This document shows positions 7,538 to 15,828 of a stretch of 41,053 bases of DNA, piece after piece. Under the pieces are notes generated by a model. That model searched no databases. It worked only from the letters and a program-made list of their open reading frames with translations, and was not told the origin of the DNA. The stretch is from the NCBI GenBank assembly GCA_018713255.1, contig DVFL01000024.1, positions 1 through 41,053 of the forward strand, in the 5' to 3' direction. Made by a program: the position numbers and the translations under genes. Each line of letters begins with the position of its first letter. Within the stretch, counting starts at the first letter, position 1. The stretch comes from Candidatus Cottocaccamicrobium excrementipullorum (GTDB taxonomy: Bacteria > Bacillota > Clostridia > Lachnospirales > Lachnospiraceae).

Positions 7538-9037
7538 ATGGATAAAGGATATCAAAGGTTTCTGCAAAGCGGTATTGACTTAACTTCCGTAGGCATCCAG
7601 CGCCGCGAAGACAATACGCCATATTTTTGCACTCCAAAAGGCGCGTCTATTTTCGGCTGGGCAGGAGTAGACGGAATTCACTTCTGTTTCATTCGTGGAT
7701 TTGGAGGGATGGTTTTCTCGGTCAATCCCATGGCTCCTTCAAATTACGTTCATCCGCTGGCAAAAGATTTTAAAGATTTTCTGCGGCTTATTCTTGCCTG
7801 TAACAATGCGGAAGCCCTGGAACAGGCCTGGATGTGGGATGACCCCCAGTTTGAAGCCTTCCTGCAGGCTAATCCTCCCACACAAAAGCAGCAGCAAACC
7901 TTGCGGGATATTTCAGAGAAGATGAAGCTTGCGCCCATAGAACATCCTATGGCTTATATCCGGGAACTTCAGTCTGCCTTCGATGAGCGCAGGATTAAAT
8001 ACACCAGAGAGATTAACGCTATCCAAATGAATCCAGAAATCAAATCGGTTTTTCCAGAATGGAAGGTCTACTTCAGCGGTAACTTCTGGGGACATCATGG
8101 AAAAGACCGTGCCGGAAAAGAAATTCAGATTGATCGCCAATTTGAATGGGCGGGACACCATTGGGTCATCCCGGCGATTTATTCCTGCAGCAAAGGACTT
8201 GTAATCGATTGCTGCATGCAGGTGGACACAGACCAGATTGACTGCTTTATGAGCAAGTGGAATCTAAGCTGGGAAAACGATTCCTGTGAAACCTTTACCC
8301 GTGAGCAGCAAATGCAGATTGAACTGGATAATCCTCTTTGCCTGGAGTTTACTCCCCGCCTGACACTAAATGGAAAGTCGCTGCAGGCTTCCCATGGCTG
8401 CTCCGTATGCTTTAATCCTTGTGTGCCGGAGGGAATCAGCAATGAATTGGAGGCAAAGTCAGCCGTTGAACATTATGAGTTGGAAGATTCTTGCGGATGG
8501 GTGATTTACCGGAACGCCTTTCCATGGAAAAGCTCCCGCCGTCCGGAACTCCGTTCCCTTTCCCTCACCATGAAGCAGCAGCCAAAACAGGTTCCAGGTC
8601 CGCGAATTAAAGTTCACGCCCCTGGGGATTCCTTCACCTTTTTCCATCCTGTGAGCAAAACCATCTATACCCTGACTGTACAAAACATAGAACAACAAAC
8701 AATACCCCAAAACAAATTTGGCTCTGACCGCTGGATTTACCCTACCTGCTATACCGCCATGAGCTACACTCTTTCCCCAGAGCCAACGGAAGAAATTTCC
8801 CTTTTCGACTGTGCTGAGGGAGACAAGCCGCTGGAAACTGCGCCGGGGGAAAATTCTTTTCATCCCGCTGCCAGCAGCACCTGCTTTGTGATTGGAAGAA
8901 TTGACAGCAGAAACTATCCGGAAAAACTTCACGCCGCATGTTCTTCTCTGCACTTTGAACCGGCTTTAGATGATGTAGAATGGCTTATCGTATTCAATGT
9001 AAGGCAGTTTGATGAAGAGTCATTTACACTCATTTAG
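7538..9037 (+). CDS. Large conserved protein of unknown function
   Basis: A 499-residue protein with no signal peptide or membrane helix, so cytosolic. The first 110 residues (TPYFCTPKGASIFGWAGVDG, RGFGGMVFSVNPMAP, VHPLAKDFKDFLRLILACN, ALEQAWMWDD) recall SUKH-type immunity domains in rhythm, but the match is loose. The remainder contains a WAGHHWVIPAIYSCSKGLVIDCC segment, several cysteines (C220, C221, C231 and others) and a C-terminal VEWLIVFNVRQFDEES. No catalytic motif was identified. GAGGAA lies about 10 bases before the ATG. It stands alone on the plus strand between the serpin promoter and a GNAT gene 44 bases downstream, which may share its transcript. Confidence 0.6.
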   Translation: MDKGYQRFLQSGIDLTSVGIQRREDNTPYFCTPKGASIFGWAGVDGIHFCFIRGFGGMVFSVNPMAPSNYVHPLAKDFKDFLRLILACNNAEALEQAWMWDDPQFEAFLQANPPTQKQQQTLRDISEKMKLAPIEHPMAYIRELQSAFDERRIKYTREINAIQMNPEIKSVFPEWKVYFSGNFWGHHGKDRAGKEIQIDRQFEWAGHHWVIPAIYSCSKGLVIDCCMQVDTDQIDCFMSKWNLSWENDSCETFTREQQMQIELDNPLCLEFTPRLTLNGKSLQASHGCSVCFNPCVPEGISNELEAKSAVEHYELEDSCGWVIYRNAFPWKSSRRPELRSLSLTMKQQPKQVPGPRIKVHAPGDSFTFFHPVSKTIYTLTVQNIEQQTIPQNKFGSDRWIYPTCYTAMSYTLSPEPTEEISLFDCAEGDKPLETAPGENSFHPAASSTCFVIGRIDSRNYPEKLHAACSSLHFEPALDDVEWLIVFNVRQFDEESFTLI

Positions 9038-9081
9038 AAAAACTAATGACACAATGATATTGAAATTTTGGAGAATATACT

Positions 9082-9552
9082 ATGGACATGAAATTAGAAA
9101 AAATAAAAATTGATGAAGCCGAAAAATTATGGAAAATGCAAATTGAAGCCTTCCAAAACATTTATGAAAAATATCAAGATACAGAAACCAGTCCCGCCGC
9201 AGAAAAAGTGGATAAAACGATAATGAGATTAAAACAGCCCTTTACCTATTTTTATTTTATAAAAGTTGATCGCCAAGAAGTCGGTGCAATTCGAATTGTA
9301 GATCAGCAGGAAGCCGGCAAAGCAAAAAGAATCTCTCCCATTTTTATAATGCCGAAATATAGAAATAAAGGCTATGCTCAGAAGGCAATGGAATTAGCTG
9401 AGGAAATTCACGGCAATTCTGGATGGGAATTAGATACAATATTACAAGAAAAAGGCAACTGTCATTTATACGAAAAAATGGGATATCATCAAACCGGAGA
9501 AACTAAAACCGTTAACGATAAAATGACGCTGGTCTTTTATCAAAAAGACTAG
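9082..9552 (+). CDS. GNAT family N-acetyltransferase
   Basis: A 156-residue single-domain acetyltransferase of the GCN5-related fold. The acetyl-CoA loop is YRNKGYAQKAMELAEE (R/Q-x-x-G-x-G/A type), preceded by the beta4 strand RISPIFIMPK and followed by NCHLYEKMGYHQTGET, the usual C-terminal beta5-alpha4-beta6 segment. The acceptor substrate cannot be read from the sequence. TTGGAGAA lies eight bases upstream of the chosen ATG. It is clearly more AT-rich (many AAA, ATA and TTA codons) than the flanking genes, which hints at recent acquisition. Confidence 0.85.
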   Translation: MDMKLEKIKIDEAEKLWKMQIEAFQNIYEKYQDTETSPAAEKVDKTIMRLKQPFTYFYFIKVDRQEVGAIRIVDQQEAGKAKRISPIFIMPKYRNKGYAQKAMELAEEIHGNSGWELDTILQEKGNCHLYEKMGYHQTGETKTVNDKMTLVFYQKD

Positions 9553-9693
9553 GAAAATGTCTGCCCCTAGTCATCTAATCTGCGGGCAATTAACCACCGC
9601 AGTAGATAATGGTATCCGATTTTCTTTCTTGTTTTGTTCCTTTTTAAACATTGATAGCATCAGATACATATGTAAAAAATCCAGCTTCATTCC

Positions 9694-10398
9694 TCATTCT
9701 GTACTGCGTACAAATTTCCAAAAGATTTTCCGGCTGTCCTCGTCTTTACAGAAAGAAAATTCAGGATGCCACTGTACCGCCCAGATAAACCGCTTTCCGC
9801 AAACCCGTACCGCCTCGGTTAGTCCGTCCTCGGAAACTGCCATCTGTTCTAAACCATCTGCCAAATCACGGACAGCCTGATGATGGTAGCTGTTAACCTT
9901 AAGCACATCCTTCTTCAAAAGCTTGTAAAGAGGACTTTCTTCCAGAACCGTCACTGCATGGCAGGGGATGTCATAAGGCGGATTCTGGCGATGTCTGATA
10001 TCAGAGATATGCTCTGTTGGCAGATCCTGATACAGTGTGCCGCCCATGAGTACATTGATCAGCTGTATTCCGCGGCAGATTCCCAGCGCCGGCTTATCTT
10101 TTTCGTACACCAGAGCGAAAAGTCTTCTCTCCATTTCATCTCTTTCCGTACTGCATTCTCCACAGTGCTCCGATCGCTCCTGTCCATAAAGTGCCGGCGA
10201 TACATCCTGTCCCCCGGTGAAAAGAAATCCATCCATCTCCTCCGCGATTTGTCTGATCAGCCCATCATCAGCTGTCAGCGGAAGCATGACCGGCAGTCCG
10301 CCGGCATCTTCAATTCCCTTCATATATCCCGGCAGCATCCAGTAACTCTCTCTTTCTCTGTCTGTCAGCGGCACCAGCCCGATCATTGGTCTTCTCAT
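9694..10398 (-). CDS. Class I glutamine amidotransferase-like / gamma-glutamyl-GABA hydrolase family protein
   Basis: A 234-residue cytosolic hydrolase of the PuuD-like peptidase C26 group. It begins RRPMIGLVP, has FLFTGGQDVSPALYG, the nucleophile elbow LGICRGIQLINVLMGGTLYQDL (Cys108), and the His/Glu pair in VQWHPEF. This is the complete Cys-His-Glu triad. Family members remove gamma-glutamyl groups from amines such as gamma-glutamyl-GABA, so a role in polyamine or amine breakdown is possible. The start at 10398 is chosen over the longer frame because GGAGG lies nine bases before it. It follows the MBL-fold gene by about 100 bases on the same strand. Confidence 0.86.
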   Translation of the reverse strand: MRRPMIGLVPLTDRERESYWMLPGYMKGIEDAGGLPVMLPLTADDGLIRQIAEEMDGFLFTGGQDVSPALYGQERSEHCGECSTERDEMERRLFALVYEKDKPALGICRGIQLINVLMGGTLYQDLPTEHISDIRHRQNPPYDIPCHAVTVLEESPLYKLLKKDVLKVNSYHHQAVRDLADGLEQMAVSEDGLTEAVRVCGKRFIWAVQWHPEFSFCKDEDSRKIFWKFVRSTE

Positions 10399-10496
10399 GT
10401 ATGTATTCCTCCATTCTGTGAAAGTGAAAATGTCAATCAATAGAATTCAAGACGCGCACCTTCTTTTCCCCCGTCCTGAAGGATTGCGAAATGAAT

Positions 10497-11258
10497 TTAC
10501 AGCCATACCGACCAGTCACCATAGCAGAAGGTTCCGCTGCCATGATGAAGCCGGCCATCTGTTTTCAGCTGTCTGAATCCGTCCCGCATGCGGATGATGA
10601 TTTCCGGCTGAATGTTAAGGGAATGATGCGCAGGGAACACTCTTTTTACCGGCAGGCCTGCAATCTTTTCAAGAGACTGCAGATAAGCATAGGGATCCGT
10701 GGAGGGGAACCATGCAGTCAGCGTATCCTTATACACTAAATCACCTGTATAGAGATAGCCTTTTTCTTTCTCCCAAAAACACATATGCCCCGGAGAGTGT
10801 CCCGGAGTATGCAGAACTTCTATGCTTCTTCCCCCGATATCTATGCTCTCGCCTCCATGCAGCACTTTGGTTGGCATCCCCTGAAAGAGTTCATAGGTAT
10901 TTACATCATATCCGTCCGGCAAATCACATCGGTCAACTACATACTCTTTGATCTTTTCCAAGGGCTGCGGAAATCTGCCGTTAAGCCACTCCAGTTCCGC
11001 TTCGTGGGCATAAAAATCAGGATAATATTGATGTCCGCCAATATGATCCCAGTGAATATGCGTAGCGACAGCGATAACGGGATTAGCGGTTAATTCCTTT
11101 ATGACCTGAGAAATATTGCAAATGCCCAATCCTGTATCGATTAACAAACTGCGCTCTGTTCCGTTTAAAAGGTAACAATGGGTCTCCTCCCAATGACGGT
11201 ACTCGCTGATAATATAGGTATCTTCATCAACTCTGTCTATCGTAAACCAATCTTTCAT
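10497..11258 (-). CDS. Metallo-beta-lactamase fold hydrolase
   Basis: A 253-residue cytosolic metallohydrolase. The dinuclear zinc motif is THIHWDHIGG (H67, H69, D71, H72); further ligands come from HTPGHSPGHMCFW, the TGDLVY aspartate and the PAHHS histidine. The N-terminal CYLLNGTERSLLIDTGLG strand-turn is typical. Within this superfamily it resembles glyoxalase II-like and quorum-lactonase-like enzymes, and no specific substrate is indicated. GGGGAGAG precedes the start, and its ATG overlaps the stop of the upstream GNAT gene (ATGA), so the two are translationally coupled. Confidence 0.9.
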   Translation of the reverse strand: MKDWFTIDRVDEDTYIISEYRHWEETHCYLLNGTERSLLIDTGLGICNISQVIKELTANPVIAVATHIHWDHIGGHQYYPDFYAHEAELEWLNGRFPQPLEKIKEYVVDRCDLPDGYDVNTYELFQGMPTKVLHGGESIDIGGRSIEVLHTPGHSPGHMCFWEKEKGYLYTGDLVYKDTLTAWFPSTDPYAYLQSLEKIAGLPVKRVFPAHHSLNIQPEIIIRMRDGFRQLKTDGRLHHGSGTFCYGDWSVWL

Positions 11259-11776
11259 TCTGCTCTCCCCTGCAGGATTTTTGCCATATAATATTCGTCC
11301 CTGTATTTCCCGTCCACATACATCGCGTTTTTTCTGGATCCCTCAATCACAAAACCGCTCTTTTCATAGAGATGTTCAGCGGCCTTGTTTTGGCATTCAA
11401 CGGATAATTCCAGACGACAGATATGATTTTCTTTGGCCCACTTCTCCAGGTTTTCAAAAAGGACCGTGCCTATGCCGTTTCCTCTGTAACCGCTTAAAAT
11501 TCCTGTCGTGATGTAGGCCGTATGATGGACGCGGTTGAATTTTCCTCTTTCCGCACGTAGGTAACCGATGATTTTGTGATGGCAAAGGGCGATCTGCAGG
11601 TAATCTTCTCCGTAAATAACGTTATTTTCAATATCCGCTGTCAGCTCAGACAGACTTGTACGTTTCTTCCGTTCTCCCGGTTCATACATCATGTAATCCG
11701 TCTCCGAATCTAAAACTGTTAAAAAATCCCAGAATCTCTCAATCTCTTTATGCTCAATCTTTTTATAGGTTATCAT
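11255..11776 (-). CDS. GNAT family N-acetyltransferase
   Basis: A 173-residue acetyltransferase. The acetyl-CoA loop YRGNGIGTVLFENLEKWAKEN is a textbook R-G-x-G-I-G motif. RLELSVECQNKAAEHLYEKSGFVIEG is the beta5-alpha4 segment seen in RimI/RimJ-like proteins and in small-molecule acetyltransferases. The start at 11776 is preferred over a longer frame because AAGGAAA lies five bases upstream. First gene of a minus-strand set of three with the MBL-fold and amidotransferase-like genes. Confidence 0.87.
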   Translation of the reverse strand: MITYKKIEHKEIERFWDFLTVLDSETDYMMYEPGERKKRTSLSELTADIENNVIYGEDYLQIALCHHKIIGYLRAERGKFNRVHHTAYITTGILSGYRGNGIGTVLFENLEKWAKENHICRLELSVECQNKAAEHLYEKSGFVIEGSRKNAMYVDGKYRDEYYMAKILQGRAE

Positions 11777-12150
11777 TCTATTTCCTTCCCTGATTTTGAT
11801 TGCCGGTCTGTAAATGTTCATTTCCATTGTATCGCTATATTCAGATTCTGACAAGCAGACGGATACTCTTCTGCCCTCTTTCTGCTTTCACGTTTCTTCC
11901 AGCTCTCTCCTTTTAACCGCCTGCGCTTGTATATGCCGCTGCTGCCATACGCATCAGGCCATAACTTAATAAGGCGAAGAACACTGAATAAAGAATTGCC
12001 AAGAAAACTGCATTTGCCTGCATTTGCCTGCATTATCAGTATCATAGAAAAAAATTCTATTTGCCCCTACAACATGATATCATAGTCCCAGATGACAAAA
12101 ATGAAAAGAAAGACCGCAAGAATGATGAAAAGATCTTTCGCTGATTTTGG
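11777..12150. other. Divergent intergenic region, no gene supported
   Basis: Between the minus-strand GNAT and the plus-strand AraC-GNAT gene. It holds a 10-bp tandem repeat (12009-12033), a perfect palindrome ATGATATCAT (12074-12083) that could be an operator, and a 75-codon minus-strand frame (11818-12045) with no ribosome site and Arg/Lys-rich composition, which is not called as a gene. Confidence 0.5.
12009..12033. repeat. 10-bp tandem repeat, two and a half copies
   Basis: TGCATTTGCC is repeated twice exactly (12009-12018, 12019-12028) followed by TGCAT. Ten bases is close to one helical turn, so repeated protein contacts on one face are conceivable, but slippage is the simpler reading. 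Confidence 0.75.
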
Positions 12151-12156
12151 TATAAT
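12148..12156 (+). promoter_or_regulatory. Extended -10 promoter of the AraC-GNAT/MFS operon
   Basis: TGG-TATAAT (12148-12156), a consensus extended -10 with no clear -35. The start would be near 12163, about 20 bases before the chosen ATG at 12182, with AAAGGAG between them. This rules out the longer frame that begins at 12092. Confidence 0.5.
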
Positions 12157-12181
12157 ATCCGGCAGAAAGGAGAGAACGCCG

Positions 12182-13057
12182 ATGGCTGATCAGTCTGTTG
12201 CCTGCATCACCGCTGTCCTTGACTATATTGAAAATCATCTTGACAGCAAACTGGGATTAGAAAGGATTGCGGAGGCTGTTCATTACTCGAAGTACCACCT
12301 GCACCGCCTGTTTGCCGAAACCACAGGAATGACGATCCACGATTACGTACAGCGCCGTCAGCTTACCGAAGGAGCAAAGCTTCTGGTCTTTTCCCATAAG
12401 CCGGTAATCGAAATCGCATTCATCTGCGGATATGAGAGCCAGCAGTCCTTTTCCTCTGCATTTAAGGCTATGTATAAACTGCCCCCGGCAGAATACCGTG
12501 ACAGAGGAAATTTTTATCCTCTGCAGCTGCCCTTTACGCTCCATGAGAAGCTTCATGAAAAATCCTACAGAAAAAGGGTGAAGGAACTGACGATCCAGGA
12601 TATTCACCTGGCCAAAAAAGGGGATATTTCCGATTGGATGGAGTTAATGCGGCTGGTGATCGATGGGTATCCGGCGATGAATGAGGCAGATTACCTGGCC
12701 GGACTGGAAGAACGGATTGCCGAAAAACGGGCCCTTGTGCTGCGGGACGGCCGTATTCTTATCGGCGCAATGGCGTTTACGGCTTCGCCGGGCAGCATTG
12801 ATTTTCTGGGCGTCCACCCTCAGTACCGCTGCTGCGGGGTTCAAAAGCTGTTCTTAGACGCTTTGCTGGAAATCTATCTGCCGGGACAGGAAATCAGCAT
12901 GACAACTTATCGCAAACAGGACAAGGCGGATACGGGACACCGGGACATGCTGCTGCAGCTTGGCTTTGCTGAAAAAGAACTGCTGACAGAATTCGGCTAT
13001 CCTACTCAGCGGCTGGTTCTCTCTCCGAAAAATCAGAAGGAGATAAATCATGGATAA
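12182..13057 (+). CDS. AraC-type HTH regulator fused to a GNAT acetyltransferase domain
   Basis: A 291-residue two-domain protein. Residues 1-105 are an AraC/XylS double helix-turn-helix: ITAVLDYIENHLDSKLGLERIAEAVHYSKYHLHRLFAETTG, then VIEIAFICGYESQQSFSSAFKAMYKLPPAEYR. After a 30-residue linker, residues 140-285 form a GNAT domain with ALVLRDGRILIGAMAF, FLGVHPQYRCCGVQKLFLDALL (the acetyl-CoA loop, where the usual G-x-G/A becomes C-G-V) and a final LGFAEKELLTEFGYPTQRLVL. The start at 12182 follows AGAAAGGAG. The stop overlaps the next gene's start by eight bases, so it is coupled to the MFS exporter and probably regulates it. The acetyltransferase domain may sense or modify the exported compound (inference). 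Confidence 0.88.
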   Translation: MADQSVACITAVLDYIENHLDSKLGLERIAEAVHYSKYHLHRLFAETTGMTIHDYVQRRQLTEGAKLLVFSHKPVIEIAFICGYESQQSFSSAFKAMYKLPPAEYRDRGNFYPLQLPFTLHEKLHEKSYRKRVKELTIQDIHLAKKGDISDWMELMRLVIDGYPAMNEADYLAGLEERIAEKRALVLRDGRILIGAMAFTASPGSIDFLGVHPQYRCCGVQKLFLDALLEIYLPGQEISMTTYRKQDKADTGHRDMLLQLGFAEKELLTEFGYPTQRLVLSPKNQKEINHG

Positions 13058-14252
13058 CACGCAAAACACCGGCTGGCAGAAAGGGATACTCCTGTTCTTG
13101 ACCAGCCAATGCATCACCCTCTTCGGCTCCACCCTTGTTCAGATGGCCCTTGTCTGGTATGCAGCCATGGAGACATCCAGCGGCGCCTGGGTGGCCGCCT
13201 TTACGGTCTGCGCTTATCTGCCCCAGTTTCTGATTTCCTTTTTAGGCGGCGTATGGGCCGATCGATACCCTCGAAAAAAGCTGATCATCGGCGCAGATAC
13301 CCTGATTGCCTCAGCTACCTTCATCATGGTACTAATCATCCCAAAGCTTTCCTCTGAACCGGCTTTGCTGGGGGGCCTGCTCCTGATGTCAGTCATCCGC
13401 TCTGCAGGAGCTGGCATACAGACTCCCGCAGTCAATGGAGTGATTCCCCAGCTGGTGCCAAAAGAGCAGCTGATGCGGTACAATGGAATCAATGCCGCAA
13501 TGCAGTCCGCCGTTAATTTTGCTGCCCCAGCAGCGGCAGGCGCAGTCTTTGCCGTCAGCACATTAAACGCCACGCTGATGATCGATATTCTCACCGCCGT
13601 CATAGGATGCGAACTGCTCTCCTGCCTGCCCCTTCCTGCGCAGAACACTTCTGCCCAAAGATCCCATCTTTTATCTGACCTGAAAACCGGTATCGGCTAT
13701 GCTTTTTCTAACAAGATGATCAGAACCCTCCTGATCATCTACGGTCTGTTCACCTTTTTCTGTGTCCCGGCAGGGTATCTTTCCGGTCTTCTTGTCCGGC
13801 GTGTGTTCGGGGACACCTACTGGCATCTTACCGCGGCGGAAGTCGTGGGATTTACAGGGATGACGGCAGGCGGGATTTTGATGAGCATATGGGGAAGAAT
13901 GTGGCCTCGGAGAAAAACCCTGGCCGCAGGCCTTTTTGTCTTCGGCGCCATGGCAGTGGGGATGGGATTTGCCGCGCATTTTCCCCTTTATCTGGGCATG
14001 ATGCTGTTTTACGGCATCGCCCTCACCGTAGTGCAGACCGCCATTACCACTATGCTGCAGGAGAAAACAGATTCCCGGATACAGGGCCGTGTATTTGGAC
14101 TCCTCAGTACAATGTACGCCGGCTTTTTACCCGTCGGGATGGCGATATTCGGCCCGTTAGCCGATCTTATTCCCCTGCAGCGAATCATGATGGGATCCGG
14201 TATGGCCCTTATTTTCCTTGCAGGGATCGCTTATTTCCGCCGTGAGCTTTAA
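13050..14252 (+). CDS. MFS transporter, DHA3/Mef-like drug exporter type
   Basis: A 400-residue membrane protein with about 12 hydrophobic helices. The loop 2-3 signature is GGVWADRYPRKKLIIGADTLIA, characteristic of the DHA3 (macrolide-efflux-like) branch of the major facilitator superfamily. Its sibling in the C-terminal half is DSRIQGRVFGLLSTMYAGFLPVGMAIFGPLADL. It would export a small amphipathic compound using the proton gradient; the substrate is unknown. The ATG at 13050 lies inside the end of the AraC-GNAT gene (GGAG a few bases upstream), so the two are translationally coupled. Confidence 0.9.
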   Translation: MDNTQNTGWQKGILLFLTSQCITLFGSTLVQMALVWYAAMETSSGAWVAAFTVCAYLPQFLISFLGGVWADRYPRKKLIIGADTLIASATFIMVLIIPKLSSEPALLGGLLLMSVIRSAGAGIQTPAVNGVIPQLVPKEQLMRYNGINAAMQSAVNFAAPAAAGAVFAVSTLNATLMIDILTAVIGCELLSCLPLPAQNTSAQRSHLLSDLKTGIGYAFSNKMIRTLLIIYGLFTFFCVPAGYLSGLLVRRVFGDTYWHLTAAEVVGFTGMTAGGILMSIWGRMWPRRKTLAAGLFVFGAMAVGMGFAAHFPLYLGMMLFYGIALTVVQTAITTMLQEKTDSRIQGRVFGLLSTMYAGFLPVGMAIFGPLADLIPLQRIMMGSGMALIFLAGIAYFRREL

Positions 14253-14266
14253 AGAAGCTGATGATT

Positions 14267-14497
14267 TTATTTTTCCCTGCACTTGATTCCGTAATTTCCC
14301 CGGCTTCCGTTTTCATATCCCCGGTAAATTTCGTAGGTTTTATCGTTAATGATGACCTCGTCATCGCCGGGGAATGAACAGGAAGCTCCATTTTCTCTGC
14401 AATACTGAGAAATCGCCTCCTGGGCTTTTGTGACTGTGGGGAAAACCGTACTGTCCTCATACGGTACCCAAAACGCTTTTTTCAACAGCTTAATCAT
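14267..14497 (-). CDS. Small hypothetical protein
   Basis: A 76-residue soluble protein: KKAFWVPYEDSTVFPTVTKAQEAISQYCRENG, then DDEVIINDKTYEIYRGYENG and GNYGIKCREK. The composition (a short helix with cysteine, then beta strands) suggests a small alpha-beta fold. No family recognised. Its start overlaps the end of the upstream HEAT-repeat gene by eight bases, which argues that it is translated and cotranscribed with that gene. Confidence 0.6.
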   Translation of the reverse strand: MIKLLKKAFWVPYEDSTVFPTVTKAQEAISQYCRENGASCSFPGDDEVIINDKTYEIYRGYENGSRGNYGIKCREK

Positions 14498-15087
14498 TAA
14501 TACCGCTCCTTTCCTTATCCTGCTGGCTTTCCATCCATTTACCTGCCAGCTTGTAAACCTGCCGGACTTCTTTGGATGACAGATCCCAGGTGCTTAATTC
14601 TGCGGCAGCCAGCTGGCTGTGCTTCTTGCTGATATCTCTTATGGCATTGCCTATCGACTTTCTTACATACTCACTTTCATCCGCTTTGCGGGAGGCCAGC
14701 AGCCTGAGGGCTGCCTGCGGATTGTCCCTGAAATACGGGCGGCTGGTCCATACTCTTAATCCTTCTGACGCTGCCCGCCGCACATTAGGACAGCTGCTGC
14801 TCATCCACTCCTGAATAACCGGCAGGGCCGATTCGTATCCCGTCATCTTACAGTAAAGGTCAAACGCCATAGCCAGAACTTCCTGTACCTTCCAGCTGTC
14901 ATGACTGGCTGCTTCCGTTTTCAGGAATGTTAAGGCATCAGCGTTTTCACAGGCCGCATATCCTGCCAGAAATACGCCCACTTCCTGTACCTGGAAATTA
15001 TCCGACTGGTACAATTCCTGCCCCATCCGAAAACACTCATTCGGAGAATGGGTTTGATAGAAAATCCTGCATATACGTATTCATCAT
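14490..15087 (-). pseudogene. HEAT-repeat protein of the DNA alkylation repair (AlkD-like) type, frameshifted near its start
   Basis: The long frame 15026-14490 encodes alpha-helical HEAT repeats: FQVQEVGVFLAGYAA, DSWKVQEVLAMAFDLYCK, CPNVRRAASEGLRVWTSRPYF and ESEYVRKSIGNAIRDISKK, as in AlkD-like proteins that bind alkylated DNA. Upstream, the same protein clearly continues as IFYQTHSPNECFR directly before MGQELYQ, but in that frame there is no start. A good start (GAGGAAG, then ATG-ATG at 15087/15084) reads MMNTYMQ in the neighbouring frame. One surplus base, probably in the CC (GG on the coding strand) at 15066-15067, separates them. Without it the product would be about 198 residues. A shortened protein from 15026 is possible but its ribosome site is poor. 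A sequencing error would explain it equally well. Confidence 0.7.
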
Positions 15088-15175
15088 TTTCTTCCTCACC
15101 GCTAAACACAGATTGCGAAATGTTCATAATCAATGCCGTCCAGCCTTAGCTTTCCTTCTTTTGTCTGATAATTTT

Positions 15176-15181
15176 ATTATA
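15176..15181 (-). promoter_or_regulatory. -10 element upstream of the HEAT-repeat gene
   Basis: Minus strand TATAAT (15181-15176), with TTTTAA 17 bases further upstream as a weak -35. It lies about 90 bases before the start at 15087 and points toward it. Confidence 0.35.
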
Positions 15182-15198
15182 CAGCAAACGCTCTGCCA

Positions 15199-15816
15199 TT
15201 AAAATACCATTTGTCCCGATTGAATATGGAAAAGATGGTTCTTAATCTTTTCCTCCGGCCAGTTCCACCATTGCATTTTCAGCAATGCAGATATCTGCTC
15301 TTCAGAAAACCGCCTGCGGATTGGTTTTGCCGGGACACCGCCTGCAATGGTATAAGGCGGGACATCCTTTGTCACCAGGGCACGGGCGCCAATGACCGCG
15401 CCGTCTCCAATGGTCACACCGGAAAGGATGACGGCTTCATAGCCGATCCATACGTCATTGCCGATGACAATATCTCCCTTATTGTCCCAGGCTTCGGTTA
15501 CCTTCTGCATATCCAAATCCCACTCCTCAAAAAAGATAGGGAAAGGATAGGTGGACAGGGACCCTTTGGCGTGATTGGCGCTGGTGAATAAGAATTTTGC
15601 TCCGCAGGCAATAGAACAGAATTTCCCGATCACCAGCCGGTCATGATTTATGGGATAGTGATACAATACATTGTTTCTTTCAAAATCCCGGGGATCCTTC
15701 ACAAAATCGTTATAGATGGTGAAATCGCCTGCGATAATGTTCGGATCCGTGATAACGCTCTTTAAATAAACGGTTTCCCGATCCTGTGATCGGGGATAGA
15801 TCTTTTCCGGATTCAT
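15199..15816 (-). CDS. Vat/CatB-type xenobiotic O-acetyltransferase (left-handed beta-helix)
   Basis: A 205-residue hexapeptide-repeat acetyltransferase closely following the Vat (streptogramin A) group: MNPEKIYPRSQDRETVYLKS, YNDFVKDPRDFERNNVLYHYP, KFCSIACGAKFLF, then TSANHAKGSLSTYPF with the catalytic histidine at position 82. The hexapeptide run GDIVIGNDVWIGYEAVIL, SGVTIGDGAVIGARALVTKDVPPYTIAGGVPAKPIRRRF follows. Trimeric and cytosolic in the family, it transfers acetyl from acetyl-CoA to a hydroxyl. Chromosomal members often have unknown natural substrates, so resistance is not implied. GAGGAGGAAGAA precedes the start, 12 bases after the stop of the Ntn hydrolase gene, so the two form an operon. 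Confidence 0.9.
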   Translation of the reverse strand: MNPEKIYPRSQDRETVYLKSVITDPNIIAGDFTIYNDFVKDPRDFERNNVLYHYPINHDRLVIGKFCSIACGAKFLFTSANHAKGSLSTYPFPIFFEEWDLDMQKVTEAWDNKGDIVIGNDVWIGYEAVILSGVTIGDGAVIGARALVTKDVPPYTIAGGVPAKPIRRRFSEEQISALLKMQWWNWPEEKIKNHLFHIQSGQMVF

Positions 15817-15828
15817 GGTTCTTCCTCC

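Noticed and set aside
9589-9611. Hairpin CTGCGG/CCGCAG between the GNAT and amidotransferase-like genes as a terminator
   Set aside because: Only six pairs with an eleven-base loop and no T-tract on either strand.
12009-12033. CRISPR-like repeat
   Set aside because: Units are adjacent with no spacers and only 10 bases long.
11818-12045. 75-codon minus-strand ORF before the GNAT gene
   Set aside because: No ribosome site, starts within the 10-bp tandem repeat, basic low-complexity composition, and it overlaps the region where promoters are expected.
14930-15133. 67-codon minus-strand ORF overlapping the HEAT-repeat gene start
   Set aside because: Third frame of the same region; the HEAT family sequence and the ATG with a ribosome site occupy the other two frames.
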